From Rhynchopus sp. YZ270_cl-10 (lineage: Eukaryota; Euglenozoa; Diplonemea; Diplonemida; Diplonemidae): a DNA stretch of 64,000 nt. The DNA is taken from NCBI GenBank assembly GCA_964035575.1, contig OZ037930.1, forward strand, positions 868,001 through 932,000, in the 5' to 3' direction. Positions 38,887 through 50,464 of this stretch are shown piece after piece. The notes under the pieces are model-generated. The model was not told where the DNA came from. It did no database searches and saw only the letters and a program-made list of their open reading frames with translations. The translations under genes and the position numbers were made by a program. The first letter of the stretch is position 1, and every line of letters starts with the position of its first letter.

Positions 38887-40387
38887 CGTGACTTCACCGG
38901 CCAACACCGGAAAACATGGTCAAAATCAGGTGGAATATACATAAGTACATCATGGGGGGGTAGGGAACAGGTAGCGCCGCAGGCGCACGGTACCCAACTT
39001 TTTTCTTTTTTCTTTCCCCTTTTCTCTGCTTTCTTTTGATTGCGCGAGCCGATTGCTCTCCACGGTGGGGTCACATGTGTGTCCAAAAACTATCTGAAGT
39101 GCCCTTACTGTATAATATGGGATTCTCTGATTTTCTTAAGGAAATCGTGTAATCAAAAAATTTTTGTACCGCGAAAAAACCTCGAAAAAACCGGGTGTGA
39201 GGGTGTGGATTTAGCGCGCGCCCTGAGGAAGACCCCCCCAAAAAAAAAAAAAAATGAAAAGTTTTTAAGATGACCCTAAGCCTCTCGTTGCTTAGTCACC
39301 TTAAAAAAATATCCCATTCCTAATCATAGTTACGTACAAGGTACTCCACGCCGTGGTTGGTGGTAGTGCCCAACCACTTCTTGACAAACCATTTAAAAAG
39401 AGGGGGAAAATGGTAAGATGAATACGTGTATATCATGCATCTCAATGTGCACAGATACACATTGTTCAGTATAAAAAAAAGAGAAAAACTGTGGGACAGA
39501 GGAAGAATGGAAGCTAGTGGAGGTTTGTGGGTATCCTCGATTGTATTTTCTTGTGTAGCATTGTGTTCCCGAAAGAGCCACTGACAGGTCCCCCTGACAG
39601 GACTATGGTAACGCCATACATTGGTTTTGATTATTTTGTTTTGCTTTGTTTTTTTTTTTTATGAATTGTTGGAGTAGTGTAGGTTGCCTCGGTTGTTGTG
39701 TTGCCACAGTTGTTGCATTCTCCACTTTCCAAAAAGTTCACTCACGAAAAAAAGGCCTCAGATCTCGTGCCTTTCTTTTCTGAAGAATTTGTTTGAACAA
39801 CCAGTACCTACTGGATACATGGTGTCAGTGCCGTTTGTTTGAAACACTTTTTATTTCTGCTACTATTTTTTCTTTGAAACAGACTTTTAAAGATGAACCT
39901 AAGTCTCGCTCAGTCACCTTTTAAAAAAGAAAAGAAAAGTTTATAAGATGATCCTAAGCCTCTCATTTTGCTTAGTCACCTTGATTGGTCACCCTAAAAT
40001 AAAGAGTTCTGTAGTTGACTATAGAACACCCCTTTGAAATTGAGTTTCCGAAACAAAAAAAAATTGAAAAAAGCTGAAAAGCGAATATGGATACGACTTT
40101 AACAGATTGCATCCTTTTTGATAGAGCAACACACACGGAAACGCAATATTCCAGAATCAGGCGACATGCTTGCTTTTTAAAAAATAGAAGAAAAAAAAAC
40201 GCACACATCTACGCTTTGGGTCCATATTCTATGCAACAATCCTATTAGTTTATCAAACACACATACACACACCCCCAGTCTCTATGGTGCAAGCTCTCAA
40301 GGAATTTTGCCCTAATAAATTGATTTGAATCACACACACCCCGCTCCTTCTCACTCACACCCTCCTGAACACTCGATGACACACACA
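38887..40387. other. gene-free spacer with R3 and R4 copies
   Basis: A VPCACGA-type repeat fragment (38960-39000), R4 copies at 39258-39306, 39886-39925 and 39937-39985, an R3 copy (39660-39727) and an R7 piece (40215-40270). No gene. Confidence 0.55.
39258..39306 (+). repeat. R4 short repeat with A-tail (representative copy)
   Basis: GAAAAGTTTTTAAGATGACC, CTAAGCCTCTCGTTGCTTAG, TCACCTT, then an A-run. Copies in the same orientation: 2508-2560, 26703-26745, 26815-26850, 29026-29090, 37680-37730, 39886-39925, 39937-39985, 41258-41300, 45743-45795, 46767-46800 (diverged), 49697-49740, 53440-53485, 58919-58975. The A-tail suggests retroposition of a short RNA. At 26740-26755 an R4 tail runs straight into an R1 copy. 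Confidence 0.75.
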
Positions 40388-41717
40388 CTAAGTATTCGAG
40401 ACCTTCGTCCCTACCGACACATTCGCGACCGCTTTGCCATTCACCTTTGAAGGAGGATTCTCCACGTAGACCATAGCCTTCTGCTCTTGAGGCGGTGGTG
40501 CGGGCTGTTGGTTCTGCTGCGGGAAGGCGACCTGGCGTACGTTTGGAGGAATGCGCATCACAAGCCCACACCTAGGGCACAAGGCAAGAGTCTGTTGTGA
40601 GGTAGCGGGGGTGGTGGAGGAGGGGGATCGGTTGCATATAGTTGGGTGTACGTTCACGCAACGTTTTGAATGGTTGAATGGTTGAATGGTTGAATAAAGT
40701 GGAGACACCTCGCTTCGTGTGAGCGACAACGCAGCCGTTCCTCGCCTCTCGTTTTCGTGGGTACCGTTACTATGTTTGGTGTACACAATATGTCTAAGCT
40801 TTATTGCTCTCTCTTCATGCGCGGTAATTCTTTTTTGTCATGGACGGGGGGAAAAAGTAGTTCACTTTTTTATCTACAGGTGGACAAGTGATATTGGCGA
40901 CCAAAAAAGTCGCCAATATTATTTGGTCGCTAAATTTCTTGTCCAACTGTATGTCGTGCCCAAAAAGCGCCTCTAATCTTTTTAGAACAATAAGCTGTGG
41001 TAGAGGGGGTGACACATACTGTGTTGGCAGGCAGAAGCAACGGTGTCACACAGCGAAGGCATTCGATGCGGATCTGCTGCACGTCGGTGACCGTTTCGCA
41101 GATGGGACAGCGCACTGAGGGTGCGTTCTGTGGGAAAGGGGAAAGAGGGAGGAGGGTTTTGCCTTTGTACAGAAAAATAATTTCAAAAATAAACCGTATA
41201 GTCAGCACCACCTCTCGGTAGGTTACAGTAAAAAAAGAAGAAAAAAAAAGAAGAGAAAAGTGTATAAGATGAAAGCTTCTCGCACTAAGTCACCCTAAAA
41301 TGTGTTGTTGTATCGACAAACCGTCTACCAAAGTAGTTCTTGTACACAGAGTCGCCCCGAAGGCTATTGTGCGTAGAAGATATAGGTGTGAAGACCGCCC
41401 CCTGAAGCATTTCCCTCACATCTTCAACAATAGTTTGACTTGAAATACAAAGCCCTCTCGTGGACAGTGTACCTTTGGTACATGACCGGCCGGGGGTGGA
41501 CACCCCAATGCAGTCCTCCATCCATTTCGTAAAAATTTCGTGATTTTACATCTGAAAAAAATAGGTCACATACCGCTGGGTAGGCTAGTGTCGTTCTACA
41601 TCCACGGCACTGTACCTGGTTCTGTCGGGGCTGCTGTGCTCCTGGTGGCGGGTGGTGGTGGTGATGGTGGTGCTGCATCTGAGGCTGTTGCTGTGGTCTC
41701 TGTGGTGGTGCAGACAT
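40388..41717 (-). CDS. LSD1-type zinc-finger protein (three exons)
   Basis: Exons 41717-41574, 41127-41020 and 40591-40388 join in phase 0 to give 151 aa. After a Gln/His/Pro-rich N terminus (residues 1-33), VQCRGCRTTLAYPANAPSV spans the first splice. It completes a zf-LSD1 motif, CxxC...LxYPxxAxxVxC followed by PICETVTDV. Further CxxC pairs (ECLRC, LCPRC) follow with hydrophobic spacers, so two or three zinc sites are likely. The tail is Pro/Gln-rich, then VNGKAVANVSVG. In plants such fingers act in nucleic-acid or protein binding, including cell-death regulators; the role in this organism is not known. Donors GCG/GTATGT and ACA/GTATGT; acceptors CCCACAG and CAACAG. Intron 1 (446 nt) holds R1, R4 and R8 pieces; intron 2 is 428 nt. 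Confidence 0.82.
41304..41382 (+). repeat. R8 short repeat (representative copy)
   Basis: TGTATCGACAAACCGTCTAC, AGTCGCCCCGAAGGCTATTG. Related pieces at 12790-12860, 49600-49625, 52175-52195 and 52570-52645. This copy lies in intron 1 of the zinc-finger gene. Confidence 0.55.
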
Positions 41718-42161
41718 CGTGTTTTTGTGTGTTTCTTTCTAGTTTATTTTTATTTGCTTTTTTTGTGTATAACTGTCCTGTCAACCAAAAAATTGGTGTC
41801 GTGTTTTTTTTCCGGGGGGAGAAGAGTGCCTGGATCAGCATTGCAATTTTCCTTTTTTACTTATCATGCTAGAATCCTCTATAATAACCTATACTCTAAT
41901 AACAGTACAACCCAAAGAACGTTGGGTAAAACGAGCCTTTCTGAATGACTCATAGTTCAAAGAAACTTAACACTCACGATAAAAACCCATGGGAGAGGTT
42001 GTGAAACGCACGACACCTCGACCTGTTTGGTGAGGAGTGTTTCTGCAGCGCGGTTCGTCCCCCAAAACCGCAAAAGTGTATTCAAAATGCTTTGTCTCTT
42101 CCTCATTTCCTCCTTCATGAGGTGACAAAAAAAAAAGGTACGAAAAAAAGAAAAAAACACT
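41718..42161. other. spacer
   Basis: AT-rich intergenic sequence between the zinc-finger gene start and the PDZ-like gene end. No repeat family or gene recognised. Confidence 0.5.
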
Positions 42162-43565
42162 TCACCACTGTCTTCTCCTTGCATCTGGCGGTGGTGTTTT
42201 CACCCCCTGCCGACTCCGTGACTTCACATGAGTAAGCACTGGCCCCCGCCCCCCTTGCGTCGCCGGGTCTGTCCTCTCTCTGAGCGCCACGTAGTCGGCC
42301 CCTTTCCCCACCCCACCAAGCGCAAAGACGATCGCTGTGCGGGCAGCCTCCACTGCCCAGTTAGGGGGGCCTGCGCTTCTGTTTTTTAAGACACTGCTGG
42401 GTTGGGCGTGGTGGCCGGGTGGACGTTCACGAGGGTTTACCCAATCGACGATGGTTGGGTCGAGGATGAAGGTCCCCTTTTTGTGTTGTGGCGGAATGTG
42501 TGGTGGCGCAGACCGTTCAACCGCGCTGCCGGATACCATCCAGGGGGAGACGCTGTGTTCCCAGACTTTGCGCCAGACCCACCCGCTGTCATCTGTTAAA
42601 TCCTCCCCCATAGCGTCGATGTAGGCCCGGTCCACCACAAAGGCTATGTCCTCCGGTGCCACCGCCTTTAATGCTACCAACCTTCCCCGCACCCATCTTA
42701 GCAGCTCCTCCCTCCGTTCTCCCTCTTCTCGCATCAATCTCCATATCTGTGCGTCCACCTCGCTTATATCCTCTAAATCAGCCTCTTTCAACCCTTCCGG
42801 CACTCTAACCAACCTTTTTCTTTTGTCAACACTTTTATTCGCATTTGCGGTAATAAGCTCGAGGAGTTGGCTCGCCGCTTCCCCTGCCGGTTTTTCCTCT
42901 TTGGTTTGGTACGCGCTGTGTTGATCTCTATAACGCCATTGCGGGGTCATACGGGGCATTGCAGCGATCGATTGCGCAGTGTACTTACAGGAGGCACCAA
43001 GAAGGTCCATGGGGGGTGTTTCATAGTGTACTTCTACTATGTACTCGAGACGCTTGGCGAGACGGAGGGTTCGGATGGTTTCAACTAAAGCAGTGGGAGA
43101 GCGGACACGAACCTCATCAATGGTGTGGACTGTTCCGATGGGTACTATGCCAGCTCGGCATGCTGCACCTCCAGCATGGACCTGAGAGATAAGCATAGAG
43201 TCGTCAGCGAAGACGCAACCTAATGGCTCATAGATGTGCTTCAGGTGTACAATAAATTCGATGTTTTTCGGTTTGACGCGGACCTCTGCCTTTTTTTGTA
43301 GTGTCGCAGCAACGCGGAGACGTTCTTGAATGCGTATACGTTTTTCTGGTACCGCAGCGCGTTTTTCGTCGAATGCGTCAGCAGAGAGACCTCCCATATA
43401 AAGGTTCTCCGCCTGCGACTCTTCAAAGCCTAGGTTGTCCGCAGCACGCTTGCGGAGGAGCAGGATGCGGGCCTCCTCGCGGATCTGTTCCGAGGTTCTG
43501 CTTTCTTCCGAGCCATCGTCAGAGGCAGGGATGGGGTCGTCATGACGCGAGCCTTTTTCTGACAT
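42162..43565 (-). CDS. PDZ-like domain protein
   Basis: Intronless, 467 aa, charged and soluble. The N-terminal 95 residues are helical and rich in Glu/Arg. Residues about 101-181 resemble a PDZ domain. The carboxylate-loop region EPLGCVFADD is followed by LISQVHAGGAACRAGIVPIG (the usual VxxGGPAxxAGLxxGD segment) and a closing helix PTALVETIRTL. The remainder is novel: a helical charged region (about 230-300) and a Pro/Arg-rich C terminus. A scaffold binding C-terminal peptides is expected if the domain is functional; the partner is unknown. The ATG follows a long CT-rich tract (43566-43625). Confidence 0.75.
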   Translation of the reverse strand: MSEKGSRHDDPIPASDDGSEESRTSEQIREEARILLLRKRAADNLGFEESQAENLYMGGLSADAFDEKRAAVPEKRIRIQERLRVAATLQKKAEVRVKPKNIEFIVHLKHIYEPLGCVFADDSMLISQVHAGGAACRAGIVPIGTVHTIDEVRVRSPTALVETIRTLRLAKRLEYIVEVHYETPPMDLLGASCKYTAQSIAAMPRMTPQWRYRDQHSAYQTKEEKPAGEAASQLLELITANANKSVDKRKRLVRVPEGLKEADLEDISEVDAQIWRLMREEGERREELLRWVRGRLVALKAVAPEDIAFVVDRAYIDAMGEDLTDDSGWVWRKVWEHSVSPWMVSGSAVERSAPPHIPPQHKKGTFILDPTIVDWVNPRERPPGHHAQPSSVLKNRSAGPPNWAVEAARTAIVFALGGVGKGADYVALRERTDPATQGGRGPVLTHVKSRSRQGVKTPPPDARRRQW

Positions 43566-44642
43566 TACAGAGAACAGAAGAGAATGGAAGGGAAGAGGAG
43601 AGGAGAGGAGAGGAGAGGAGAGGCAAAAGTTTGCAAAGATGAAAAGACTCTCTGTAACAAAAATGTGTGTGTAGCCTTGGTGTGGTGTTGGTGGAGGAGG
43701 GGGGGGGAGGGGGAGGGAAGAAGGGGGCGTGGAGGGTGTGGTTATGTGCAGTGCTCAGGGATTGGTGATATTTCATTTTTGATTTATTCAAATAGAAGGT
43801 AAATTCTATAATTTCAGGCACGATGTGATTGGTGGGGGAGGGGGGGGGAAGGAGGTCAAATACAAAGCCCTCTCGTGACAGTGTACCTCGGCCTCTACAT
43901 CCATTTCGTGGTTTTTACATCTAGTAAAGTATAGGAAAGAAAGAGGGGGAGGATTGGAATCTGCTTTTTAGTTTGTAGTTTGCGGTGGCTTTTTTTTGTG
44001 TGCTTTTTTTTCTTTTTTTTTGACAAATCGTCTAACTAAAGCGCATAGTGCATTAAGAGCTACGCTACAATGCATTTTTTTGAGTGCAGAAATACAACAT
44101 TAATTCACGTCAAAAAAAAAAATCATAAAACACAAAGGAAAAGGTTCGAGACAAAAACTCATAGTTCACCTAAAGAACAAAATGGGGGAAAGGAGGGGGG
44201 GAGTCAATCTAAGAATATCCAACAGGAGAAAAAAAAAAGGAGGGTAGTGGGAATGGAATACAATGGAAGAGAGAGTACAAAAAAATTAAAATAGAACAAC
44301 TTTTTTTCCTTCTTTTTCTTTCTCTACGATTTATTTATTTTTGTGTCAAAAAATCGTCTAATGTACAGTGGTTAAAGAAAGTTCCGCCTAAAGTAATTTC
44401 CGCCATCGATTTCAATTCCGCCATTAGTTTAGGCGTAAACTTTCTTTAACCACTGTACCACCGTTTTTGTGGAGTCTGTCTTTTCACTATGAGCAGAAGC
44501 CTTTGTACCACGGATATTTTGTGTTTTTTTTTGATAAATTGTTGGAATAGTGTAGTTGCCTTGGTAGTGTTGCCGTTGTGCAATCTCCACTGTGCAAATT
44601 TTTTTTGTTAATTCCGCCAGCCCCTTCTTTATTACAAATAAA
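43566..44642. other. gene-free spacer
   Basis: An AGGAG microsatellite (43590-43622) forming the PDZ gene leader, an R1 copy (43856-43925), a hairpin (44363-44458: GTACAGTGGTTAAAGAAAGT and its complement) and an R3 copy (44531-44595). Confidence 0.6.
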
Positions 44643-46896
44643 CTATTCGAAATGCACCCGCCCCCCGCTGGATGGGTTTGTTGCCGGTCTTTTATAGCCC
44701 CCTTGCGCCTTTGATGGGGATATTGGTGTTTGGGTTGGACGTCTGCCTGATCTTCCTGGCGCCACTCCTGGCGCCTTTCTGGGGGACAGTGGTTGGGTGG
44801 CGTGGGGCGACTTTGGTGACCCGGCACGGCCTGGGCCGCTACTACCCCCACCACCACCAGCACTGCGGCGATGGTGATGAGAACCAACCGGCGATTTCTG
44901 GCTCCCTGCAGCAAGGGGCGTTCTCCCACCACCACCACCACCACCACCACTCCTCGGCGAAGCGGCACCACCCCCACCACGTGAATAGGACCGGCTTGAA
45001 CTCGACACAGTTGACGTTGTTCTCGCCCCAGAAGGCACCCTGCTCTTCTGCGACCCAGCGTACCCACTACGACTGCCCTGCACATAGTGTGTTGTGTGCA
45101 GATGGTTTCCATCTGATTTGTAGGTCAAATAGTTTACGGACCCGGGGTCCAAGCCGTAGTCTTCGGGGTATTTGTTGAGGTCGACCTCCTGTGAGGTGTT
45201 CGGAAAGCAAAGAGTGCCCTCTGTGTCGGGAAGGTGCGGTGTGAGGCTGCGGAGGCGTTCGTGGCTGGCGATGTGCAGGAGGAGCGGTTTGTCCTTCTCG
45301 GGGAGGAAGATCGTGAAGTAGACGTTGGGGTCGCGTGAGGGGGCGGTGGCGGGAGGGGCCTCGCGGTGTTCGACGGTGTCGGCAGAGGGGGTGCTCTCGA
45401 GTGTGTCGTGGGGCGTGGTGTGCGCGCGGCTGTCCTCCAGCTCGTCCACCCGCCGTGACAACGCATCTCTCTCACTCCGCAGTGCCTGCAGCTCGCCGCT
45501 CTGCACAACGGCAAGGTCCGATTGGAACGTCGCAGCCACCTGCGTCTGTCCACGTGCATGTCGAACAGGGGATACCTTTGCGTTGTGCAGTGAGGGGGGT
45601 GGTGGTGCTGGTGTCGTGGTGGCGATATGGTGGTGCTGGTGTGCATGTGGATGCGCATGTGGCAGCACATCGATCGGGTGGACAGTGGGTACTGTCGCAG
45701 TGGTAGGGACCTGGACTCGGAATTCAGAGCCTGTGGTGGGTTGTGGTGGGAAAGAAGGTTTATAATATGGCGCTAAGAAGGTCTCGTGGTGTTTGGTCAT
45801 AATTGTTTAAAACAAAACCCCCCGCGCTCAATTCTCGTGAAAGAGGAGGGGCCATCCTCGAGAATCCTATCAAAAACGTAAGATGCATCTTAAAAAGATG
45901 CCTCTTGTACTTAGTCACTCAGGTAGTCGAGGGCGATAAAAACAAAAAAAAAACCCCCCCCCATCTCCCTTTACACACCTGCAGCGAGGTGCGGCGGGAT
46001 CACTGTGAACTGCCGCCCGTCTGGGATCTGAATTGTGAGCGGCTGTCCTGGGGTGTGTCCGTAGGGGACTGTTGTGGACACCTCCATGGTGGAGGGCGGT
46101 GCCTGCACTTGCACCTGCACGGGCTCCTGCTGCACATGACGTGCCGCCTGAGCCTGAGCCTGAGCCCCCTGCACCTGAACCTGAGCTGCTGCGTACGCCA
46201 CACCCTGCCCCTGCCCCTGCGGGACTACAACAAGACCACCTGCACCCTGCTGCACCCCCTGTGCACCTTGCACACCCAGACCCGACATCACTACCGGCTG
46301 GGGCTGCTGCACGACCTGCGTCGGGAGGGTGATTTGCGGGGAGAACTGCAGCACCTGGGGTGGCTGCTGCGGCAGTTGCTGTTGCTGTTGCTGCGGCTGC
46401 TGCTGCGGCTGCTGCTGTGGCTGTTCATACTGTCCACCCTGCGGGTGCACAATGTTGAAGACCTGGCTCATGGGCGGCTGCTGCTGCGGCTGCTGCTGCT
46501 GCTGCACCTCCTGCGGCCCCCACATAGACGTGACAGTAGGATACGAAGGCCCCGGGATAATGGACACTGTGCCGTGGCCGTAGTCGTCCTTGCGTGTGGA
46601 CATCATCTGCATCTGTGTAGGGAGTTTTTGTTTAACTGATGTGCCTACCTCAAGAAAGGAACGGTTGGCCAGATAAAACTAATCCTTCGTGTTTAATCAA
46701 ATAAAAGGTCCGTTCTGTACACTTCTTGTGTTCACTTTGCCCGGAGGGGGGGAATAAGAAAGAAGATGTAAAATGATCCTAAGCTTTCGTGTTGCATTTT
46801 TCTGTTGTGACAAAAAACAATGCTCTGACATACCTCCTGCGACAGCTGGTTCATTTCAGAGGACATATCACGAATTTGTCGTGAGGTTGTCGGCAT
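44643..46896 (-). CDS. Gln/His/Gly-rich low-complexity protein (three exons)
   Basis: Exons 46896-46834, 46612-45979 and 45730-44643 join in phase (63+634+1088 nt) to give 594 aa. Donors are GAG/GTATGT and CAG/GTGTGT; acceptors are ACACAG and CACCACAG. Order: short helical start (MPTTSRQIRDMSSEMNQLSQ), polyglutamine and Gln/Val-rich region (about 55-215), His/Pro-rich stretch, coiled coil (ELQALRSERDALSRRVDELE) and a compact globular segment (VYFTIFLPEKDKPLLLHI to VNYLTYKSDG). The tail is basic Gly/Ser/Pro with repeated SPK/SPRK motifs. Treating exons 2 and 3 as separate genes would give exon 3 a start inside an R4 repeat; the matching phase argues for one gene. Function is unknown; condensate-prone or DNA-associated scaffolding is possible. 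Confidence 0.7.
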
Positions 46897-48421
46897 CGGT
46901 TGTGTGGTGGAAGGGTGAAAAGGTGAAAAGGTATGGATGTGGATGTGTACGGGTAGGTGTGGTGCTAAAGGGGGCTAGACACCCACTGCGCACCCCCTTT
47001 CTGTGTGCAGTGTGTACCTCCCCCTCCTTCCCTGTGTTCAGTGTTGTGGTGGGGTGTTGTGGCGAGAGATTTTCTTTTCCCATTCAAAACCCCATAAAGG
47101 TGAAACTTATCATCACAGTATGCCCTGCAGGGGTGGGCGGGCACCCTGGGGTTTTTTCCATTTTTTTGGATCGGGCACCCGGGTTTTTTCTAAGGATTTT
47201 TACAGGCAATTTTTTGGATTTTTCTGAGAACACGCTGCCCCCCTGCCGAAATATGTTCTCGGTTTTCCCTTTTCGGGGGTTTTTTTGGCCTTTTTCGGGT
47301 TTTCCAAGCTTTTACCCTCACTGTCACGGGGTCATTTTGAAAAAAATGGGCAAGTTCTTGGCTGATACACGTTTTGGTCCTTACCACCAGCGAGTTGCTT
47401 AGCGGGGTTAAATTGAACTATGATTCTGGACCCACTGTAACGTGAACTGCCCCCTCGAAATTCAAGAAGGGGTCCTAAACCCGGGCGCGCTACGTGCACT
47501 ACGAATGTTCGGGATGAATATAAAACGGCGCCGCAGGCGGAAAAAAAAAATAGGGTACAGTATAAAAAATGCAGCTTTTACACCACAAAGCCACTCTGCG
47601 AATCCTTTTTTGCAGAGCAAAAAAGGGAAAATGGCGCCGCAGGCAAATTTTTTTTTAAGGTGCAGCCCTGGGCGGCGCGGAACTATTTTCTTTTTCGTTC
47701 CTCAGTGCCGTCAGGGCCTGCCCAAGTGCGCCAACGCAATGCACTTTGCTACCACCGTGGTGGCGAGCACTTGCAGCACTGCAAGAAGCAAGGTTCCCTC
47801 GACGTTTGCAGTCACACGCACCATACTGTATTATTATTTATTCTGTTGTGCGGGAGGTGAAAGGGACCAGACCGAAGGAAGCGGGGTGGAGACTTTTTTG
47901 TTCATTATGGCTTGGTACCGCACTCCCCGGGCAGAGTGCGAGTTATTCCCAGCCCGGGGCCCGGCCCGACCCCCCAGACTTTTTCCCCTAAGAAAAACCC
48001 TTAGAAAAATAAATTTTCCCCGTATAAAATCCTTAGAAAAAATAATTTTTCCATACTAAGCAGCCGCTTATAAAATACGCGGCATTAAATTGAAAATAAG
48101 GGGCAATTAAAGTCAATAAGTGACCGCTTATTTCGTTTAATATTATTTTAATATTAAATATTTTTGCCATTTTGCGCGTATTTCTATTATTTTTTGCGCT
48201 TATTTTTTATATTTTTGCGCTTATTTTTATAGTTGTGTGCGTATTTCATTGTACAACGAGTGTTGTCCAGGTGCCGTCACCGCAGACAAATATATTACAT
48301 GCTGGGTGGCCAATGGGGATGCAGTGGGGGTGGGGAGTGGCGGTCACGACTATTATTCAATATTTTTGGTGCAGTGTGCACCCTTCGAGCTTTCAGAAAA
48401 AGTCATAAATACCCATTGAAA
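46897..48421. other. gene-free repeat stretch
   Basis: Two GCGCCGCAGGC repeat modules (47525-47545 and 47630-47660). A GC-rich 47690-47960 has several open frames but no stable one. Then TTATTTTTGCGC-type words (48060-48250), which recur inverted at 49140-49300 around TTTATAAGCGGC. Confidence 0.5.
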
Positions 48422-48498
48422 TTGTGTGATATTCATACATTGAAATCCCAGAGAATCTCGGAGACTCTCCGGGATTTCAATGTATGAATACCACACAA
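48422..48498. repeat. hairpin abutting a coding remnant
   Basis: TTGTGTGATATTCATACATT and AATGTATGAATACCACACAA form arms, with GAAATCCC/GGGATTTC inside; total 77 bp. It ends where the plus-strand open frame begins. Confidence 0.75.
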
Positions 48499-48865
48499 AG
48501 TAAAAAAAGTCGAGGAAGCTCAGTACCGCAAGTGGCTAAAGGACAAGAAGTGCCTGGGCGTCCAAAGCACTCCCCGAAAGTATTGGGAGGGGCTCCCCGA
48601 AGCCGAATACGGGGCCCTGAAGAAGTGCGCTGCGAAGGTGATCGGGGCTTGCCCCGTGGTCACTCTCGTAGATCGTGGCTTCTCGAAGGGCCACAAGATC
48701 CTGGCCGACAAGAAGAGGTGCGCTGGGGACATCATGCGGTACTGTCGTCGCGTGATGATGCTCGCGAATGGGGATGTGACTCGGGCACTGGACGATGAAG
48801 AAGTAGTGACAGACCACTGCACGGATTCGGATACAGACCCAGGAACAGGATCTGAAAAGGCCTAA
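48488..48865 (+). pseudogene. plus-strand coding remnant, unknown family
   Basis: About 125 sense codons without a proper ATG near the start. They encode a basic segment (EEAQYRKWLKDKKCLGVQST, KYWEGLPEAEYGALKKC, IMRYCRRVMMLANGDV) and an acidic tail ending GTGSEKA. Codon usage is GC-rich like host genes. The 5' part is missing or replaced by the hairpin. It may be a transposon protein C terminus or a truncated gene. No family recognised. Confidence 0.4.
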
Positions 48866-50464
48866 TTTTTTGGCTTGCATTTTTTTTAAAGGGGACTGAG
48901 GGGGGGTAAAGAACATCTTCACAAGGGGCCTTCTCATCTGAGTCGGTTGTACGCCTGACGAAGCGTTCTTTCCTCCAACAAAAGTGAAATCAGGGTGAAA
49001 ATTCAGAAATATCGATATCAAAAAAAAGTGTCTGTAATTTTTTTTATTCTCGGGATGTCTTCTTTCCCAGCCTCTCACCCACACAGCACTACCCCACGTA
49101 CAGGTTCCTACCCAACAAATTAAATGAATAAAAATAATAAACGGTACTTTATTTGCCGCTTATTTACTTTATTTGCCCCTTATTTGCCCCTTATTTTGCG
49201 CGGATTTGCACCTTATTTGACCCTTATTTCGACTAAAAATTAAAGTGACTTTAATTGCCGCTTATTTTCACTTTTTGCGCGTATTTTATAAGCGGCTGCT
49301 TAGTATGTTTTTCCCCCGTGTAAAATCCTTAGAAAAAATAAAATAAAATCAAAATCGGGCCCCGGGCACCCACTTTAGGCCCAGGCCTGATGCCCTGTGT
49401 AAGAAAATTTTATTAACCCTGACCAAACCGTAGAAAACCTAGAATTAGCCACTTGGGAGGGAGGAAATAGAAAAAAATGAGAACGTCTCCACCTTTTTTT
49501 TTGAACAGTCATTGGGATAGTGGAACACTGGGTGCCAGACCTTTGTGCGAGTCGAGGTGTTTGGGGAGGGGGGGGGTTCTGTTTTTTTGCTGTATCGACA
49601 AATGCCCGACTGAGGCCTTTGTCACCTCCCTCCCCAGTGTGTGTAGGCATAACAGTGTTATCCAGTTGAAGCAAAGCAGGGACAGACAGAGCATTTGTAA
49701 GGTGATATCCTAAGCCTCTCATGCTTAGTCACCTGAAGCAATGCGCAAAAATTTAAAGAAAGAAGAAGAAAAAGAAAAGATCGGGTCTTTTGTTTGTGCA
49801 CTCAAAGCCGGAAAACAAAAAGTTAAAAAAACAATTGTGCTAAACTGAAGTATGGTTGTTGTGGTTAATTGAGTACTCAAAGAAAACAAGCAAGCTTCTG
49901 TTTTATTCAATCCGTTTTTTTGTTTGCCCCCGCAGCGCTGCCTCCAATCTTTTCAGAATTGACAACAAGTTGTTTTATCAAAAAAAAAAAAAGAGAAGGT
50001 GAAAGTGCAAAAACGCCTCACCGTTCATCGGCGGACGCAGAGGGGCACTAAAAAAAAATAGTAGTAGTAGTAGGATCGGGTAGGTAAAGTTGTTTTTCGT
50101 TGATTGCACAAAATCCTCCTGTTTGAGGGATGATTTGGCGACCGTACCCCGGTAAATACTATTTCTCCTTTAAAGAAAGCTTCGTAATGAATATTTTTCT
50201 TCATATACTAACTATTCTACTGAATAGAAGGTATAATGAGGCGCACTAAATGTACCCAAAGGTACGTAGTAATATTTAAAAAAAAAAAAAAAATGGTCTG
50301 ACCCACTTGGTTCACTTTTTTTACTGTGTGGTTAGGTTATTGTTAGTTGGGGAGTATAAAAAAAAAAGGATGGAAAGGGATGGCCAATCCTCTGAACTGC
50401 ACCCACCAATAGAAAGAGCGGCGCAATACAGGGGGAGCCTGTTTTTTTCGCTTGAACGCTTCGT

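Larger units (their letters stand above)
48060..49310. mobile_element. possible element bounded by inverted TTTATAAGCGGCTGCTTAGTAT-type ends
   Basis: ATACTAAGCAGCCGCTTATA (48052-48071) and TTTATAAGCGGCTGCTTAGT (from about 49287) are inverted copies about 1.2 kb apart. Both are followed inward by TGCGC/TTATTT-rich tracts. Between them lie a hairpin (48422-48498) and the plus-strand coding remnant 48488-48865. This could be one DNA element with decayed cargo. No target duplication was confirmed. Confidence 0.45.

Noticed and set aside
38011-39086. Long minus-strand ORFs of VYCVLCT repeats (276-383 aa)
   Set aside because: Entirely produced by the 7-bp satellite; no start context or domain.
47690-47960. 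GC-rich plus-strand open frames with Cys/His residues
   Set aside because: Three overlapping frames are open with no consistent codon bias; the zinc-finger impression did not hold up.
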